Assembly (NCBI RefSeq): GCF_030269325.1
Contig: NZ_BSTD01000002.1
Span: 868,001 to 932,000, forward strand
Length of the DNA stretch: 64,000 nucleotides
Source of the DNA: Amycolatopsis sp. NBRC 101858
GTDB taxonomy: Bacteria > Actinomycetota > Actinomycetes > Mycobacteriales > Pseudonocardiaceae
Reading direction: 5' to 3'
The stretch's first letter is position 1; each line of letters opens with the position of its first letter. The notes under the pieces were generated by a model that saw nothing but the letters and a program-made list of their open reading frames with translations, had not been told where the DNA came from and ran no database searches. Positions 44,223 to 52,140 of this stretch are shown here, piece after piece. The translations under genes and the position numbers were made by a program.

Positions 44223-46331
44223 ATGGCAGACAAACAGGCCAAGAACGCCGACACCGGGGCCGCCGTCGCTGTGGACGACCCCGCGAAGGTCCGCAACGTG
44301 GTGCTCGTCGGGCCCTCCGGCTCCGGGAAGACGACCCTCACCGAGGCCCTCCTCGCGGCGTCCGGCACCGTCCCGCGCGCGGGCTCGGTGGTCGACGGGA
44401 CGACGGTGTGCGACCACGACCCCGCGGCGGTCCGCCAGCAGCGCTCGGTCGGCCTCTCGGTCGCGCCGGTGCTGCACCGGGGTCACAAGATCAACCTGAT
44501 CGACACGCCCGGGTACGCCGACTTCGTCGGGGAGCTGCGGGCCGGGCTGCGGGCGGCCGACGCGGCCCTGTTCGTCGTCTGCGCCGCCGAAGGCGTCGAC
44601 GCGGCGACGGTCGCGGTGTGGGAGGAGTGCGCCGCCGTCGGCATGCCGCGCGCGGTCGTCGTCTCCCGGCTCGACCACCACCGGGCCGACGCGATGGCCG
44701 AGATCGCCGCCTGCCAGGCCGCGTTCGGCGCCGGCGTGCTGCCGCTGTACCTGCCCGCCGGCGACGGCCTGGTCGGGCTGATCACCCAGCGGTACTTCGA
44801 CTACTCCGCCGGGCACCCGCCGAAGACCGGCGAACCCGACCCGGCCGACCTCGAGCGGATGGCCGAAGCCCGCAACGAGCTGATCGAAGGGATCATCGCC
44901 GAGAGCGAAGACGAGTCCCTGATGGACCGCTATATCGGCGGTGAAGAGATCGCCGAGGAGACCCTCATCGCCGACCTCGAAACCGCCGTCGCGCGCGGGT
45001 CGTTCCACCCGGTCATCCCGGTCTGCGCCACCAGCGGGATCGGCCTGGCCGAAGTCCTCGACGGGATCGTCCGGGCCTTCCCCTCCCCGCTCGAACACCG
45101 GCCACCCGACGTCACCACGCCGGACGGCGCGGCGCACGCCGCCATCACCGCCGACCCCGCGGGCCCCCTCGCCGCGGAGGTCGTCCGGACAGCCGTCGAC
45201 TCCTACGTCGGCCGGGTGTCGCTGGTCCGGGTGTTCTCCGGGACGCTGCGGCCGGAGCGGCCGGTGCACGTGTCCGGGCACGGCCTCGCCGAACGCGGGC
45301 ACGAGGACCACGACGCCGACGAGCGCGTCGCGCACCTCTACTCCCCGCTCGGCGCGAACCTGCGGGAAGTGCCCTACTGCGTCGCGGGCGACCTCTGCGC
45401 ATTGACGAAGGTCGGCTCGGCGGAGACCGGCGACACCGTCTCTTCGCCGGAGGAGCCGCTGCTGATGGAGCCGTGGGCGATGCCGGAGCCGCTGCTGCCG
45501 GTGGCGGTGGTCGCGAAGACCCGCAGCGACGAGGACACGTTGGCGCGCAACCTTTCCCGCCTGGTCGCCGGCGACCCGACGCTGCGGCTGGACCGCAACG
45601 CCGAGACCAGCCAGCTGGTGCTGTGGTGCATGGGCGAAGCCCACGCGGACGTCGTCCTGTCGCGGCTGCGGGCGGGCGGCGCGGACGTCGACACCGAACC
45701 GGTGAAGGTGAGCCTGCGCGCGACCTTCGCCAAGCCGGCCAAGGGACACGGGCGGCACGTGAAGCAGTCCGGCGGGCACGGCCAGTTCGCGGTCTGCGAC
45801 ATCGAGGTCGAGCCGCTGCCGCGCGGCGGCGGGTTCCAGTTCGTGGACAAGGTCGTCGGCGGGTCGGTGCCGCACCAGTTCATCCCGAGCGTGGAGAAGG
45901 GTGTGCGCGCCCAGCTGCAGAAGGGGCTGGCCGACGGGCACCAGGTGGTCGACGTGAAGGTCACGCTGGTCGACGGCAAGGCGCACAGCGTCGACTCGTC
46001 GGACGCGGCGTTCCAGACGGCGGGCGCGCTCGCGCTGCGGGAGGCCGCCGCGAACGGGCACATCACGATGCTGGAGCCCCTGGAGGAGGTGGCGATCCGG
46101 CTGCCGGACGAGCACCTCGGCACGGTGCTCGGCGACCTGTCGTCCCGCCGGGGCCGGGTGCTGGGCACGGAAGCCGGCGACGGCGGGCGGACGGTGATCC
46201 GGGCGGAGGTCCCGGCGACGGAGCTGCTGCGCTACCTGATCGACCTGCGCTCGATGAGCTCGGGCACGGCGACCTTCACCCGCCGGCACGCGAGGTTCGA
46301 GCCGATGCCGGAAGGGATGGCAGTCCACTGA
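44223..46331 (+). CDS. EF-G-like GTPase (EF-G2 / FusA2 type)
   Basis: 702 residues from ATG 44223. Five-domain EF-G layout, but G motifs differ from true EF-G: P-loop GPSGSGKT (30-37) lacks the Asp, G2 reads RSVG instead of RGIT, DTPGY (94-98) has Tyr for the catalytic His, and NKxD is SRLD (148-151). These are the marks of the second EF-G-like protein of actinobacteria, which resembles mycobacterial FusA2. Domains IV-V look intact (GGHGQFAVCDIEVEPL). Ribosome binding without normal translocation is inferred. Confidence 0.9.
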   Translation: MADKQAKNADTGAAVAVDDPAKVRNVVLVGPSGSGKTTLTEALLAASGTVPRAGSVVDGTTVCDHDPAAVRQQRSVGLSVAPVLHRGHKINLIDTPGYADFVGELRAGLRAADAALFVVCAAEGVDAATVAVWEECAAVGMPRAVVVSRLDHHRADAMAEIAACQAAFGAGVLPLYLPAGDGLVGLITQRYFDYSAGHPPKTGEPDPADLERMAEARNELIEGIIAESEDESLMDRYIGGEEIAEETLIADLETAVARGSFHPVIPVCATSGIGLAEVLDGIVRAFPSPLEHRPPDVTTPDGAAHAAITADPAGPLAAEVVRTAVDSYVGRVSLVRVFSGTLRPERPVHVSGHGLAERGHEDHDADERVAHLYSPLGANLREVPYCVAGDLCALTKVGSAETGDTVSSPEEPLLMEPWAMPEPLLPVAVVAKTRSDEDTLARNLSRLVAGDPTLRLDRNAETSQLVLWCMGEAHADVVLSRLRAGGADVDTEPVKVSLRATFAKPAKGHGRHVKQSGGHGQFAVCDIEVEPLPRGGGFQFVDKVVGGSVPHQFIPSVEKGVRAQLQKGLADGHQVVDVKVTLVDGKAHSVDSSDAAFQTAGALALREAAANGHITMLEPLEEVAIRLPDEHLGTVLGDLSSRRGRVLGTEAGDGGRTVIRAEVPATELLRYLIDLRSMSSGTATFTRRHARFEPMPEGMAVH

Positions 46332-46390
46332 ATGCCGTGAAGGGCGCCCTCACGGACTCAAGCGCCATGAGGGTGCCCTTCACGGCATTC
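46330..46390. terminator. bidirectional terminator hairpin
   Basis: Long near-perfect inverted repeat: arms begin GAATGCCGTGAAGGGCGCCC and end GGGTGCCCTTCACGGCATTC, with the loop around ACGGACTCAAGCGCC. It lies between convergent genes and can serve both. Loop and inner arms match the hairpin at 29445-29487. Confidence 0.88.
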
Positions 46391-46403
46391 CTGCCGAGCC
46401 ACG

Positions 46404-46907
46404 TCAGAAGTCGAAGCCGCCCGGGCGGTCGTTGCGGTCGGCCAGCAGGCCCGCCAGCGTCGCCACCGCGATCTCCGGCGGGGTCCGCGAGCCGATGTTC
46501 AGGCCCACCGGCCGATGCACCCGGGCGATGTCGGCCTCCGCCACGCCGAGCCCCTGCAGCGCGGACACGTGCGGGCCCGGGTGCCGCGGGTTGCCGAGCA
46601 CGCCGATCCACCGGGGTTCCTGGCCGAGCGCGGCCTTCAGCACCTCGCCGAGCTCGGGCCGGTGGTGGTCGGTGACGACCACGTCGGCGGTCCCGTCGAG
46701 TGCGGGCAGCGTGGTCGCGGCCTCGAAGCCGTCGGGCACGTCGGTGACGCGCGCGGCGTCCGGCTCGAACAGCGCGACGTGGTAGCCGAGGTCCCGCGCG
46801 AACTTCAGCAGGTACCGCGAAACCGGCGACGCGAACACCGCCACCAGGGTCCGCACGTCCGGATCGGCCGCCGCCTTGCCGTGGGCGACGTCGCAGGTCT
46901 CGCTCAT
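46404..46907 (-). CDS. XdhC-like Rossmann-domain protein
   Basis: 167 residues from ATG 46907. Corresponds to the XdhC_C half of XdhC/CoxI proteins (VVTDHHRPELGEVLKAAL, WIGVLGNPRHP, VHRPVGLNIGSRTPPEIAVA), which helps insert molybdenum cofactor into xanthine and CO dehydrogenases. The N-terminal XdhC domain with CxxG is missing and no molybdoenzyme gene is near. Last gene of the minus-strand run after pimA. Confidence 0.82.
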   Translation of the reverse strand: MSETCDVAHGKAAADPDVRTLVAVFASPVSRYLLKFARDLGYHVALFEPDAARVTDVPDGFEAATTLPALDGTADVVVTDHHRPELGEVLKAALGQEPRWIGVLGNPRHPGPHVSALQGLGVAEADIARVHRPVGLNIGSRTPPEIAVATLAGLLADRNDRPGGFDF

Positions 46908-46920
46908 GCCACCCAGTCTG

Positions 46921-47181
46921 TCAGGCCTGTTCGCCGACCGTCACGCGAAACTGCCACAGGTCGGTCTTGCCCTTGATCAGCACGAGGTACCCGTCGGTCA
47001 CGCGCAGCACCAGGCGCTGCTGCGGCGACGACGGCCGCGGCGGCCGGTGCTGCTTGGCCAGCATGGCGGCGTCGTCCTCCGCGGTCTGCCGGTCCGGGTA
47101 CGGCGTCGCTTCGGCTACGCCCCAGCCCCGGGTGTCGCCCATGCCGCCCTGCTCTTCGATGACGACCCACCACGTACTCAT
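46921..47181 (-). CDS. small tandem paralog 3 of 3, unknown function
   Basis: 86 residues from ATG 47181. Shares the whole-length pattern of its two neighbours: N-terminal STWWVVIEEQGGMGDTR, a central helix with E-D-x-A, and a C-terminal sheet LVLRVTDGYLVLIKGKTDLWQFRVTVG. No known family recognised. Separated by 33 bases from the next copy upstream, in the same operon. Confidence 0.75.
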   Translation of the reverse strand: MSTWWVVIEEQGGMGDTRGWGVAEATPYPDRQTAEDDAAMLAKQHRPPRPSSPQQRLVLRVTDGYLVLIKGKTDLWQFRVTVGEQA

Positions 47182-47214
47182 GCCCGGTCCGACGCGGGCG
47201 GCAGGCGAAAGGTT

Positions 47215-47472
47215 TCAGATCTCTTCGAGCACGCTCAGCCGGAAGTGGAACGTCGACGTCCGGCCTTCGACGATCACCAGGTACCCACCGGGGCCGCGCA
47301 GGACCTTCCGCGACTTCGGCGACCACGGGTAGGCAGGCTGGTACTCCCGCGCGAGCCGCTCCGCTTCGGCCTCGGCGGCCGCCTGGTCGTCGCAGGGGAA
47401 GGTCTCCGACAGCGACCAGGTGCGCCCGTCACCCGCGCCGCGCTGCTCCTCGACGACCACCCACCAGCTCAC
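47215..47472 (-). CDS. small tandem paralog 2 of 3, unknown function
   Basis: 85 residues from GTG 47472, overlapping the stop of paralog 1 as GTGA. Same pattern: SWWVVVEEQRGAGDGRTW, a helical AEAEAERLAREY, then KVLRGPGGYLVIVEGRTSTF and FHFRLSVLEE. The tandem array suggests recent duplication in this lineage. Confidence 0.75.
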   Translation of the reverse strand: MSWWVVVEEQRGAGDGRTWSLSETFPCDDQAAAEAEAERLAREYQPAYPWSPKSRKVLRGPGGYLVIVEGRTSTFHFRLSVLEEI

Positions 47473-47738
47473 TCGGGAGCCGCCACGGTCTCGCCGAGCG
47501 TCACGCGGAAGTGGAACGTCGCGGTGCGGCCGGTCGCGAGCACGAGGTAGCCGTCGCCGACCCGCAGGACCTTCCGTTCCTTGACCGTCGACGGGTGCAC
47601 CGGCCGATGCTCGAACGCAAGCCGCCGCGCCACCTCGCCGGCGTGGGCCCGGTCGCCGCCCGCCGGCTTGGTCTTGGTGACGTTCCAGGTGCGCCCGTCA
47701 CCACCGCCGGTCTGTTCCTCGACGATCACCCACCACAC
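47469..47738 (-). CDS. small tandem paralog 1 of 3, unknown function
   Basis: 89 residues from GTG 47738, one base after the stop of the LemA-like gene. Pattern WWVIVEEQTGGGDGRTW, helix, then KVLRVGDGYLVLATGRTATFHFRVTLGE. Compared with the other copies, W, EEQ, the GGxGxTR turn, GYLV and FHFR are conserved, so a folded alpha/beta domain is likely. Encoded within the PIM operon. Confidence 0.75.
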   Translation of the reverse strand: MWWVIVEEQTGGGDGRTWNVTKTKPAGGDRAHAGEVARRLAFEHRPVHPSTVKERKVLRVGDGYLVLATGRTATFHFRVTLGETVAAPE

Positions 47739-47739
47739 G

Positions 47740-48222
47740 TCAGACCTCCGGTTCGGCGAACTCGAAGTACTCCGGCAGCGGGGCGGTGCCCGCGAGCCGG
47801 AAGTACCGCACCTTGCGCCGCCGCCGCAGCCGCAGCGTGTCGCGGACGGCGTCGTTGTGGACGCGGCGGGCGATCACCACCCGGTGTTCCGCGTCGGTCA
47901 GCTCCTCGGCCAGCTCGGCCGGCAGGCCCGCCCGGTCGACGCGGCTGAGCTGCAGCGTCAGCTCGTTTTCCTCGCCCTCACGGTCGGCCCGCGGAGCCGC
48001 TTCGGCACGCTCGGCCAGCGTCCGCAGGCCCGTGTCGCCCAGCGCCACCGCGACGGCGCGGGCCACCACCGCGCGCCGCGCCAGCGCCGCGTCGAGCGCG
48101 GCCCAGCCCGCGTCCATCCGGACGTGCAGCCGGTCGAGCCGGTTCGCCGTCGCCACCAGGAAGAGCCCGCCCAGCACGACGACCAGCGCCAGTACCGGCA
48201 GCAGCCAGCCGAGCACGCTCAC
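47740..48222 (-). CDS. LemA-like single-pass membrane protein
   Basis: 160 residues from GTG 48222, overlapping the pimA stop as GTGA. One N-terminal helix (LLPVLALVVVLGGLFLVA) followed by a coiled-coil-like segment with RLHVRMDAGWAALDAALARR, which resembles the LemA core (R-x-A-x3-LD-x2-L-x-RR). Similar proteins sit after pimA in other actinomycetes. Function in the PIM pathway is unknown. Confidence 0.68.
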   Translation of the reverse strand: MSVLGWLLPVLALVVVLGGLFLVATANRLDRLHVRMDAGWAALDAALARRAVVARAVAVALGDTGLRTLAERAEAAPRADREGEENELTLQLSRVDRAGLPAELAEELTDAEHRVVIARRVHNDAVRDTLRLRRRRKVRYFRLAGTAPLPEYFEFAEPEV

Positions 48223-49379
48223 CGGGCCGGCTCCCGTTCCGGCGCCGCGACGCGCCGCGGGTCGGCGGCGACGGCCGTCTCGTAGACGCGCAGCACCTGC
48301 GTGGCCACGACCGACCAGTCGAACATCGTCACCCGCTCCCCCGCCGCCGCGGCCAGCGACGCGCGCCGCGCCGGGTCGCCGAGCAGCTCGCGCAGCCCGT
48401 CCGCGAGCGCCGCCGGGTCACCGGTTTCGACGAGCATCCCGGCGTGGCCGTCGTCGAGCACCCGCCGGAACGAGTCGAGATCGCTGGCCAGCACCGGCGT
48501 GCCGGCCGCCATCGCCTCGGTGAGGATCATCCCGAAGCTCTCGCCGCCGGTGTTGGGCGCGCAGTAGACGTCGACACTGCGCAGCGCCTGGGCCTTCACG
48601 TCGTCGTCGGCCTGCCCGAGCAGCTCCAGGTGCGGCGCCAGTTCGGGGCCGGCGTCGCGGCGCAGCTGCTCTTCGTCGCCGCGGCCGACCACCACCAGGC
48701 GCAGGTCCTCGAACTCCGGCAGGATCTGCCGCAGCGCCTCCAGGAGGACACCCATGCCCTTGCGCGGCTCGCCGAACCGGCCGACGAACCCGACCGTGCC
48801 GCCGGCCCGCGGGTAGCCCGGCAGCGGTGCCGCCGCGGAGAAGAACCCGACGTCGACGCCGTTGGGGATCTCCACCGCGTCGCCGCCCGCGTGCTCCACC
48901 TGCACCCGGCGGGCCAGCGCGGACACCGCGATCCGCGCGGTGATCTTCTCCAGCAGCGGCCGCAGCACCGGCTGGAACGCCGAGAGCGTGCGCGACCGCG
49001 TGGTCGCGGTGTGGAACGTCGCGACGATCGGGCCGTCCGCGATGAGCAGGGCCAGCAGCGAAAGGCTCGGCGCGGCGGGCTCGTGCAGGTGCAGGACGTC
49101 GAAGTCGCCGTCACGGATCCAGCGGCGCACCCGGGCGTAGGACATCGGGCCGAACTGCAGCCGCGCGACCGAGCCGTTGTACCGGATGCCCAGCGCCTTG
49201 CCGGCCGGGTGCACGAACTCCGGCAGGTCGGCGTCGTCGTCGGCGGGCGCGAGCACGGACACCTGGTGCCCGCGCGCCAGCAGCGCCTTCGTCAGGTCGA
49301 TGACGTGCCCTTGGACCCCGCCGGGCACGTCGAAGGAGTAGGGGCAGACGATCCCGACCCGCATCGGACGCGTGGCCAC
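48219..49379 (-). CDS. pimA: phosphatidyl-myo-inositol mannosyltransferase
   Basis: 386 residues from GTG 49379 (ATG 49364 possible). GT4 enzyme that adds the first mannose from GDP-mannose to phosphatidylinositol at the inner face of the membrane. Features: VCPYSFDVPGGVQGHV near the N-terminus, GFVGRFGEPRKGMGVLLEAL, and the EX7E motif in ESFGMILTE. Downstream of patA and pgsA, the canonical PIM order. Confidence 0.93.
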   Translation of the reverse strand: MATRPMRVGIVCPYSFDVPGGVQGHVIDLTKALLARGHQVSVLAPADDDADLPEFVHPAGKALGIRYNGSVARLQFGPMSYARVRRWIRDGDFDVLHLHEPAAPSLSLLALLIADGPIVATFHTATTRSRTLSAFQPVLRPLLEKITARIAVSALARRVQVEHAGGDAVEIPNGVDVGFFSAAAPLPGYPRAGGTVGFVGRFGEPRKGMGVLLEALRQILPEFEDLRLVVVGRGDEEQLRRDAGPELAPHLELLGQADDDVKAQALRSVDVYCAPNTGGESFGMILTEAMAAGTPVLASDLDSFRRVLDDGHAGMLVETGDPAALADGLRELLGDPARRASLAAAAGERVTMFDWSVVATQVLRVYETAVAADPRRVAAPEREPAR

Positions 49380-49382
49380 GCC

Positions 49383-50300
49383 TCAGCTCGCCTCGTCCAG
49401 GCTGACCTGCTCGCCGGCGTCCAGGTCGGCCGGCCAGAACTTCTGCACCATGTGCCAGTCGGCCGGGTGCGCGGCGATGTCGCCGGCGAAGATGTCGGCC
49501 AGTGCCTGGGTGGCGGCCGCGACCTCGGCGCGCGCGGTGACGCGGATGCGCGGGTGCAGCCGGATCTGCCAGCCGTCCTCGGTGAACCAGCAGCCGGCCG
49601 GGATCAGCGCCGCGCCGGTCGTGGCGGCCAGCCGCGCCGGGCCGCCGGGGAAGCGGGCCTGCTCGCCGAAGAACTTCACCGGGATGCCGCTGGTGGTGAG
49701 GTCGCGGTCGCCGACCAGGCAGACGGCCTTGTTTTCGCGCAGCCGCTTCAGCAGCACGCGCATCGCGGAGCTGTCGCCGGTCAGCGGCACGATCTCGAAG
49801 CCGAGCGACTCGCGGTACTCGACGAACCGGCGGTAGAGCGACTCGGGCTTCAGGCGCTCGGCGACGGTGGTGAACCCGCCGAGGTAGTCGGCCAGCCAGA
49901 CGCCGGCGATGTCCCAGTTCCCGCTGTGCGGCAGCGCCATCACCGCGCCGTTGCCTTCGGCGAGGGCCGCGTCGAGGTTCTCGACGCCGGTGATCGAGGC
50001 CGCGACCTTGCCGCTGACCTCCTTCTGGTCCATCGACGGCAGCCGGAACGTCTCGTGCCAGTACCGGGCGTACGAGCGCATCGCGCGCTTGGTCAGCTCG
50101 TCCATCTCGACCGCGTCCGCCTGCGGCACGACCCGGGCGAGGTTGGCGCGCAGCTGCCGCACGCCGCCGCCGTCCCGCCGGACGGCGAGGTCCGCGCCGA
50201 GGGAGAACACCGTGCTGCCGAACCCGGCGGGCAGCCAGCCGGCCAGCCGCCACCCGGCGGAGTAGCCGAAGGCGCTGAGCCGTTCCGACAGCCTGCTCAT
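49383..50300 (-). CDS. patA: phosphatidylinositol mannoside acyltransferase
   Basis: 305 residues from ATG 50300, overlapping the pgsA stop as ATGA. LPLAT fold with the HX4D motif in LPHSGNWDIAG, followed by GDRDLTTSGIPVKFFG. Acylates the mannose of PIM1. Part of the pgsA-patA-pimA operon. Confidence 0.92.
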   Translation of the reverse strand: MSRLSERLSAFGYSAGWRLAGWLPAGFGSTVFSLGADLAVRRDGGGVRQLRANLARVVPQADAVEMDELTKRAMRSYARYWHETFRLPSMDQKEVSGKVAASITGVENLDAALAEGNGAVMALPHSGNWDIAGVWLADYLGGFTTVAERLKPESLYRRFVEYRESLGFEIVPLTGDSSAMRVLLKRLRENKAVCLVGDRDLTTSGIPVKFFGEQARFPGGPARLAATTGAALIPAGCWFTEDGWQIRLHPRIRVTARAEVAAATQALADIFAGDIAAHPADWHMVQKFWPADLDAGEQVSLDEAS

Positions 50301-50923
50301 GCGGATTGCCCCCCGGCGGCGGCCTCGCGGGCCGCCTTGGCCACGGCCGCGAAGCGCTGCAGCAGGGTGATGACCGACAGCACCGCCAGCAGCCAGAGCG
50401 TCACGTCCACGGTGTACGGGATGCCGAAGCCGTGCAGGCCGGTCCCGACCAGGGCGATGATCAGCCGCTCGGCGCGTTCGACGAGCCCGCCGTCCACCGG
50501 CAGGCCGGACGCGTCGGCGCGCGCCTTGACGTAGGAGATGACCTGGGCGAGCACCAGGCACAGCAGCGCCGCGGCGGCGGCCGGGTGGTTGTCGTCGACG
50601 ACGAAGCACCACCAGGCGATCGCGGCGAACAGGGCGCCGTCGACCAGCCTGTCGCAGGTGGCGTCGAGCACCGCGCCGAACGGGGTGCCGTAGCCGCGGG
50701 CGCGGGCCATGGCGCCGTCGAGGAGGTCGAGCATGGCGAAGCCCCACACCGTGAAGGTGCCCCAGAGCAGGAAGCCGTTCGGGAAGAAGACCAGGGCGCA
50801 GACGACGGCGCCGGCCGTGCCGAGCACGGTCATCGCGTTCGGGGTCAGCCCGACGCGGACCAGCGCCTGGCCGATCGGATCGGTGACGCGGGAAACGGAG
50901 GCACGCGCGAAGATATTGAGCAT
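50297..50923 (-). CDS. pgsA: phosphatidylinositol (phosphate) synthase
   Basis: 208 residues from ATG 50923. CDP-alcohol phosphotransferase with the motif D-G-x2-A-R-x8-G-x3-D-x3-D in LDLLDGAMARARGYGTPFG and its following AVLDATCDRLVD. Six membrane helices. Makes the PI or PI-phosphate on which the next two enzymes act. First gene of the PIM operon; the preceding MarR gene ends 90 bases upstream. Confidence 0.93.
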   Translation of the reverse strand: MLNIFARASVSRVTDPIGQALVRVGLTPNAMTVLGTAGAVVCALVFFPNGFLLWGTFTVWGFAMLDLLDGAMARARGYGTPFGAVLDATCDRLVDGALFAAIAWWCFVVDDNHPAAAAALLCLVLAQVISYVKARADASGLPVDGGLVERAERLIIALVGTGLHGFGIPYTVDVTLWLLAVLSVITLLQRFAAVAKAAREAAAGGQSA

Positions 50924-51012
50924 CGGTTCGTCTGAGGCACCTGGCTACGAGGATCGGGTGGGCGAGGGCAGCCTATCGACCCACCCCGGCGAACCCGACG
51001 CGCCGCCCCGGC

Positions 51013-51534
51013 TCAGCCCGATTTCGTGAGCTCGCCCTCGTGTTCCCGCGCCTCTTCGGCGGCCTGCGCGGCCGCGCACTTCGGCGACAGGCGCTGCCGG
51101 ATCGCGGCACTGATCTCCCCGAGCGCGGCGACCTGCTCCGGCGTCAGCGGGTCGAAGAGGCTCTCCCGGACGGCCTCGACGTGCCCGGGCGCGGCCGCCT
51201 CGAGCGCGGTGAAGCCGGCGTCCGTCAGCACGGCCCAGGCGCCGCGCTTGTCGGTCGGGCAGGCTTCGCGCTGCACCCAGCCGTTGGCTTCCAGCCGCGC
51301 GACGGCGTGCGAGAGCCGGCTCCGCGACGCCTGGCGCGCGTCGGCGAGCTCGCTCATCCGCAGCCGGCGGCCGGGCGCTTCCGAGAGCGACACGAGGACT
51401 TCGTAGTACGTGTGCGGCATGCCCGAGTCGTGCTGCAGCTGCCCCTCGAGGTGCGCGCTGAGCATGCGGGTGGCCGCGTTGAACTCACGCCAGACGCGCT
51501 GCTCGTCGTCGCTGAGCCATCGGGTTTCGGACAT
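51013..51534 (-). CDS. MarR-family transcriptional regulator
   Basis: 173 residues from ATG 51534. Winged helix with LRMSELADARQASRSRLSHAVARLEANGWV and wing REACPTDKRGAWAVLTDAG. Inserted between HIT and pgsA in a conserved operon, and preceded by a GTTGA-N4-TCAA dyad, so it has its own autoregulated promoter. Might also affect pgsA expression by read-through. Confidence 0.9.
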   Translation of the reverse strand: MSETRWLSDDEQRVWREFNAATRMLSAHLEGQLQHDSGMPHTYYEVLVSLSEAPGRRLRMSELADARQASRSRLSHAVARLEANGWVQREACPTDKRGAWAVLTDAGFTALEAAAPGHVEAVRESLFDPLTPEQVAALGEISAAIRQRLSPKCAAAQAAEEAREHEGELTKSG

Positions 51535-51552
51535 ACCCCCATCATACCCTCG

Positions 51553-51566
51553 GTTGAACACTCAAT
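51553..51566. promoter_or_regulatory. MarR-type operator dyad
   Basis: GTTGA-ACAC-TCAAT lies 19 bases upstream of the MarR start, with the same half-site and spacing as the operator at 25664-25679. Confidence 0.55.
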
Positions 51567-51597
51567 TAGGGTTTGCCGGTTACGGCATTCGAGCGTT

Positions 51598-52140
51598 TCA
51601 CCAGGCGTCGGCGAGCAGATCCCGCGTTTCGCCCAGCAATTGCGGCAGCACCTTCGTCTGGCCGATGATCGGCATGAAGTTCGCGTCGCCACCCCACCGC
51701 GGCACTAGGTGCTGGTGCAGGTGCGCCGCGATGCCCGCGCCCGCGATCACGCCCTGGTTCAGGCCGATGTTGAACCCGTGCGCACCCGACACCGCGCGGA
51801 TCACCTTCATCGCGTGCTGCGTGAACTCGGCGACCTCGCGGGTCTCTTCCACCGTCAGCTCGGTGTAGTCCGCGACGTGCCGGTACGGCACCACCATCAG
51901 GTGCCCGGGGTTGTACGGGTACAGGTTCAGCACCGCGTACACCGCTTCGCCGCGCGCGACGATCAGGCCGGTCTTGTCGTCCAGGGACGGGATGCGGCAG
52001 AACGGGCAGCCGGTGTCCTCTTCGCCGTCCGGCTTGTCCTGGCCCTTGATGTAGGCCATCCGGTGCGGGGTCCAGAGCCGCTGGAACGCGTCCTGGACCC
52101 CGACGCCCTGCTGCTCGACGAGCTCGGGACCGTCACTCAC
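51598..52140 (-). CDS. HIT-family hydrolase (AP4A-phosphorylase-like)
   Basis: 180 residues from GTG 52140, overlapping the thrS stop as GTGA. Histidine triad HLHQHLVP, the zinc-type CPFCRIPS near residue 46, and [17 protein letters not shown]. In mycobacteria the homologous gene follows thrS; it is annotated as a diadenosine tetraphosphate phosphorylase or HIT hydrolase. Confidence 0.93.
   Translation of the reverse strand: MSDGPELVEQQGVGVQDAFQRLWTPHRMAYIKGQDKPDGEEDTGCPFCRIPSLDDKTGLIVARGEAVYAVLNLYPYNPGHLMVVPYRHVADYTELTVEETREVAEFTQHAMKVIRAVSGAHGFNIGLNQGVIAGAGIAAHLHQHLVPRWGGDANFMPIIGQTKVLPQLLGETRDLLADAW

Noticed and set aside
42723..46328. 1201-codon open frame antisense to the EF-G-like gene
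   Set aside because: Same reason; it also runs across a promoter region and lacks a ribosome site.
46921..47738. Possibility that the three small repeats are a CRISPR-like or tandem DNA repeat
   Set aside because: Conservation is at protein level with intact starts and stops; DNA identity is modest.
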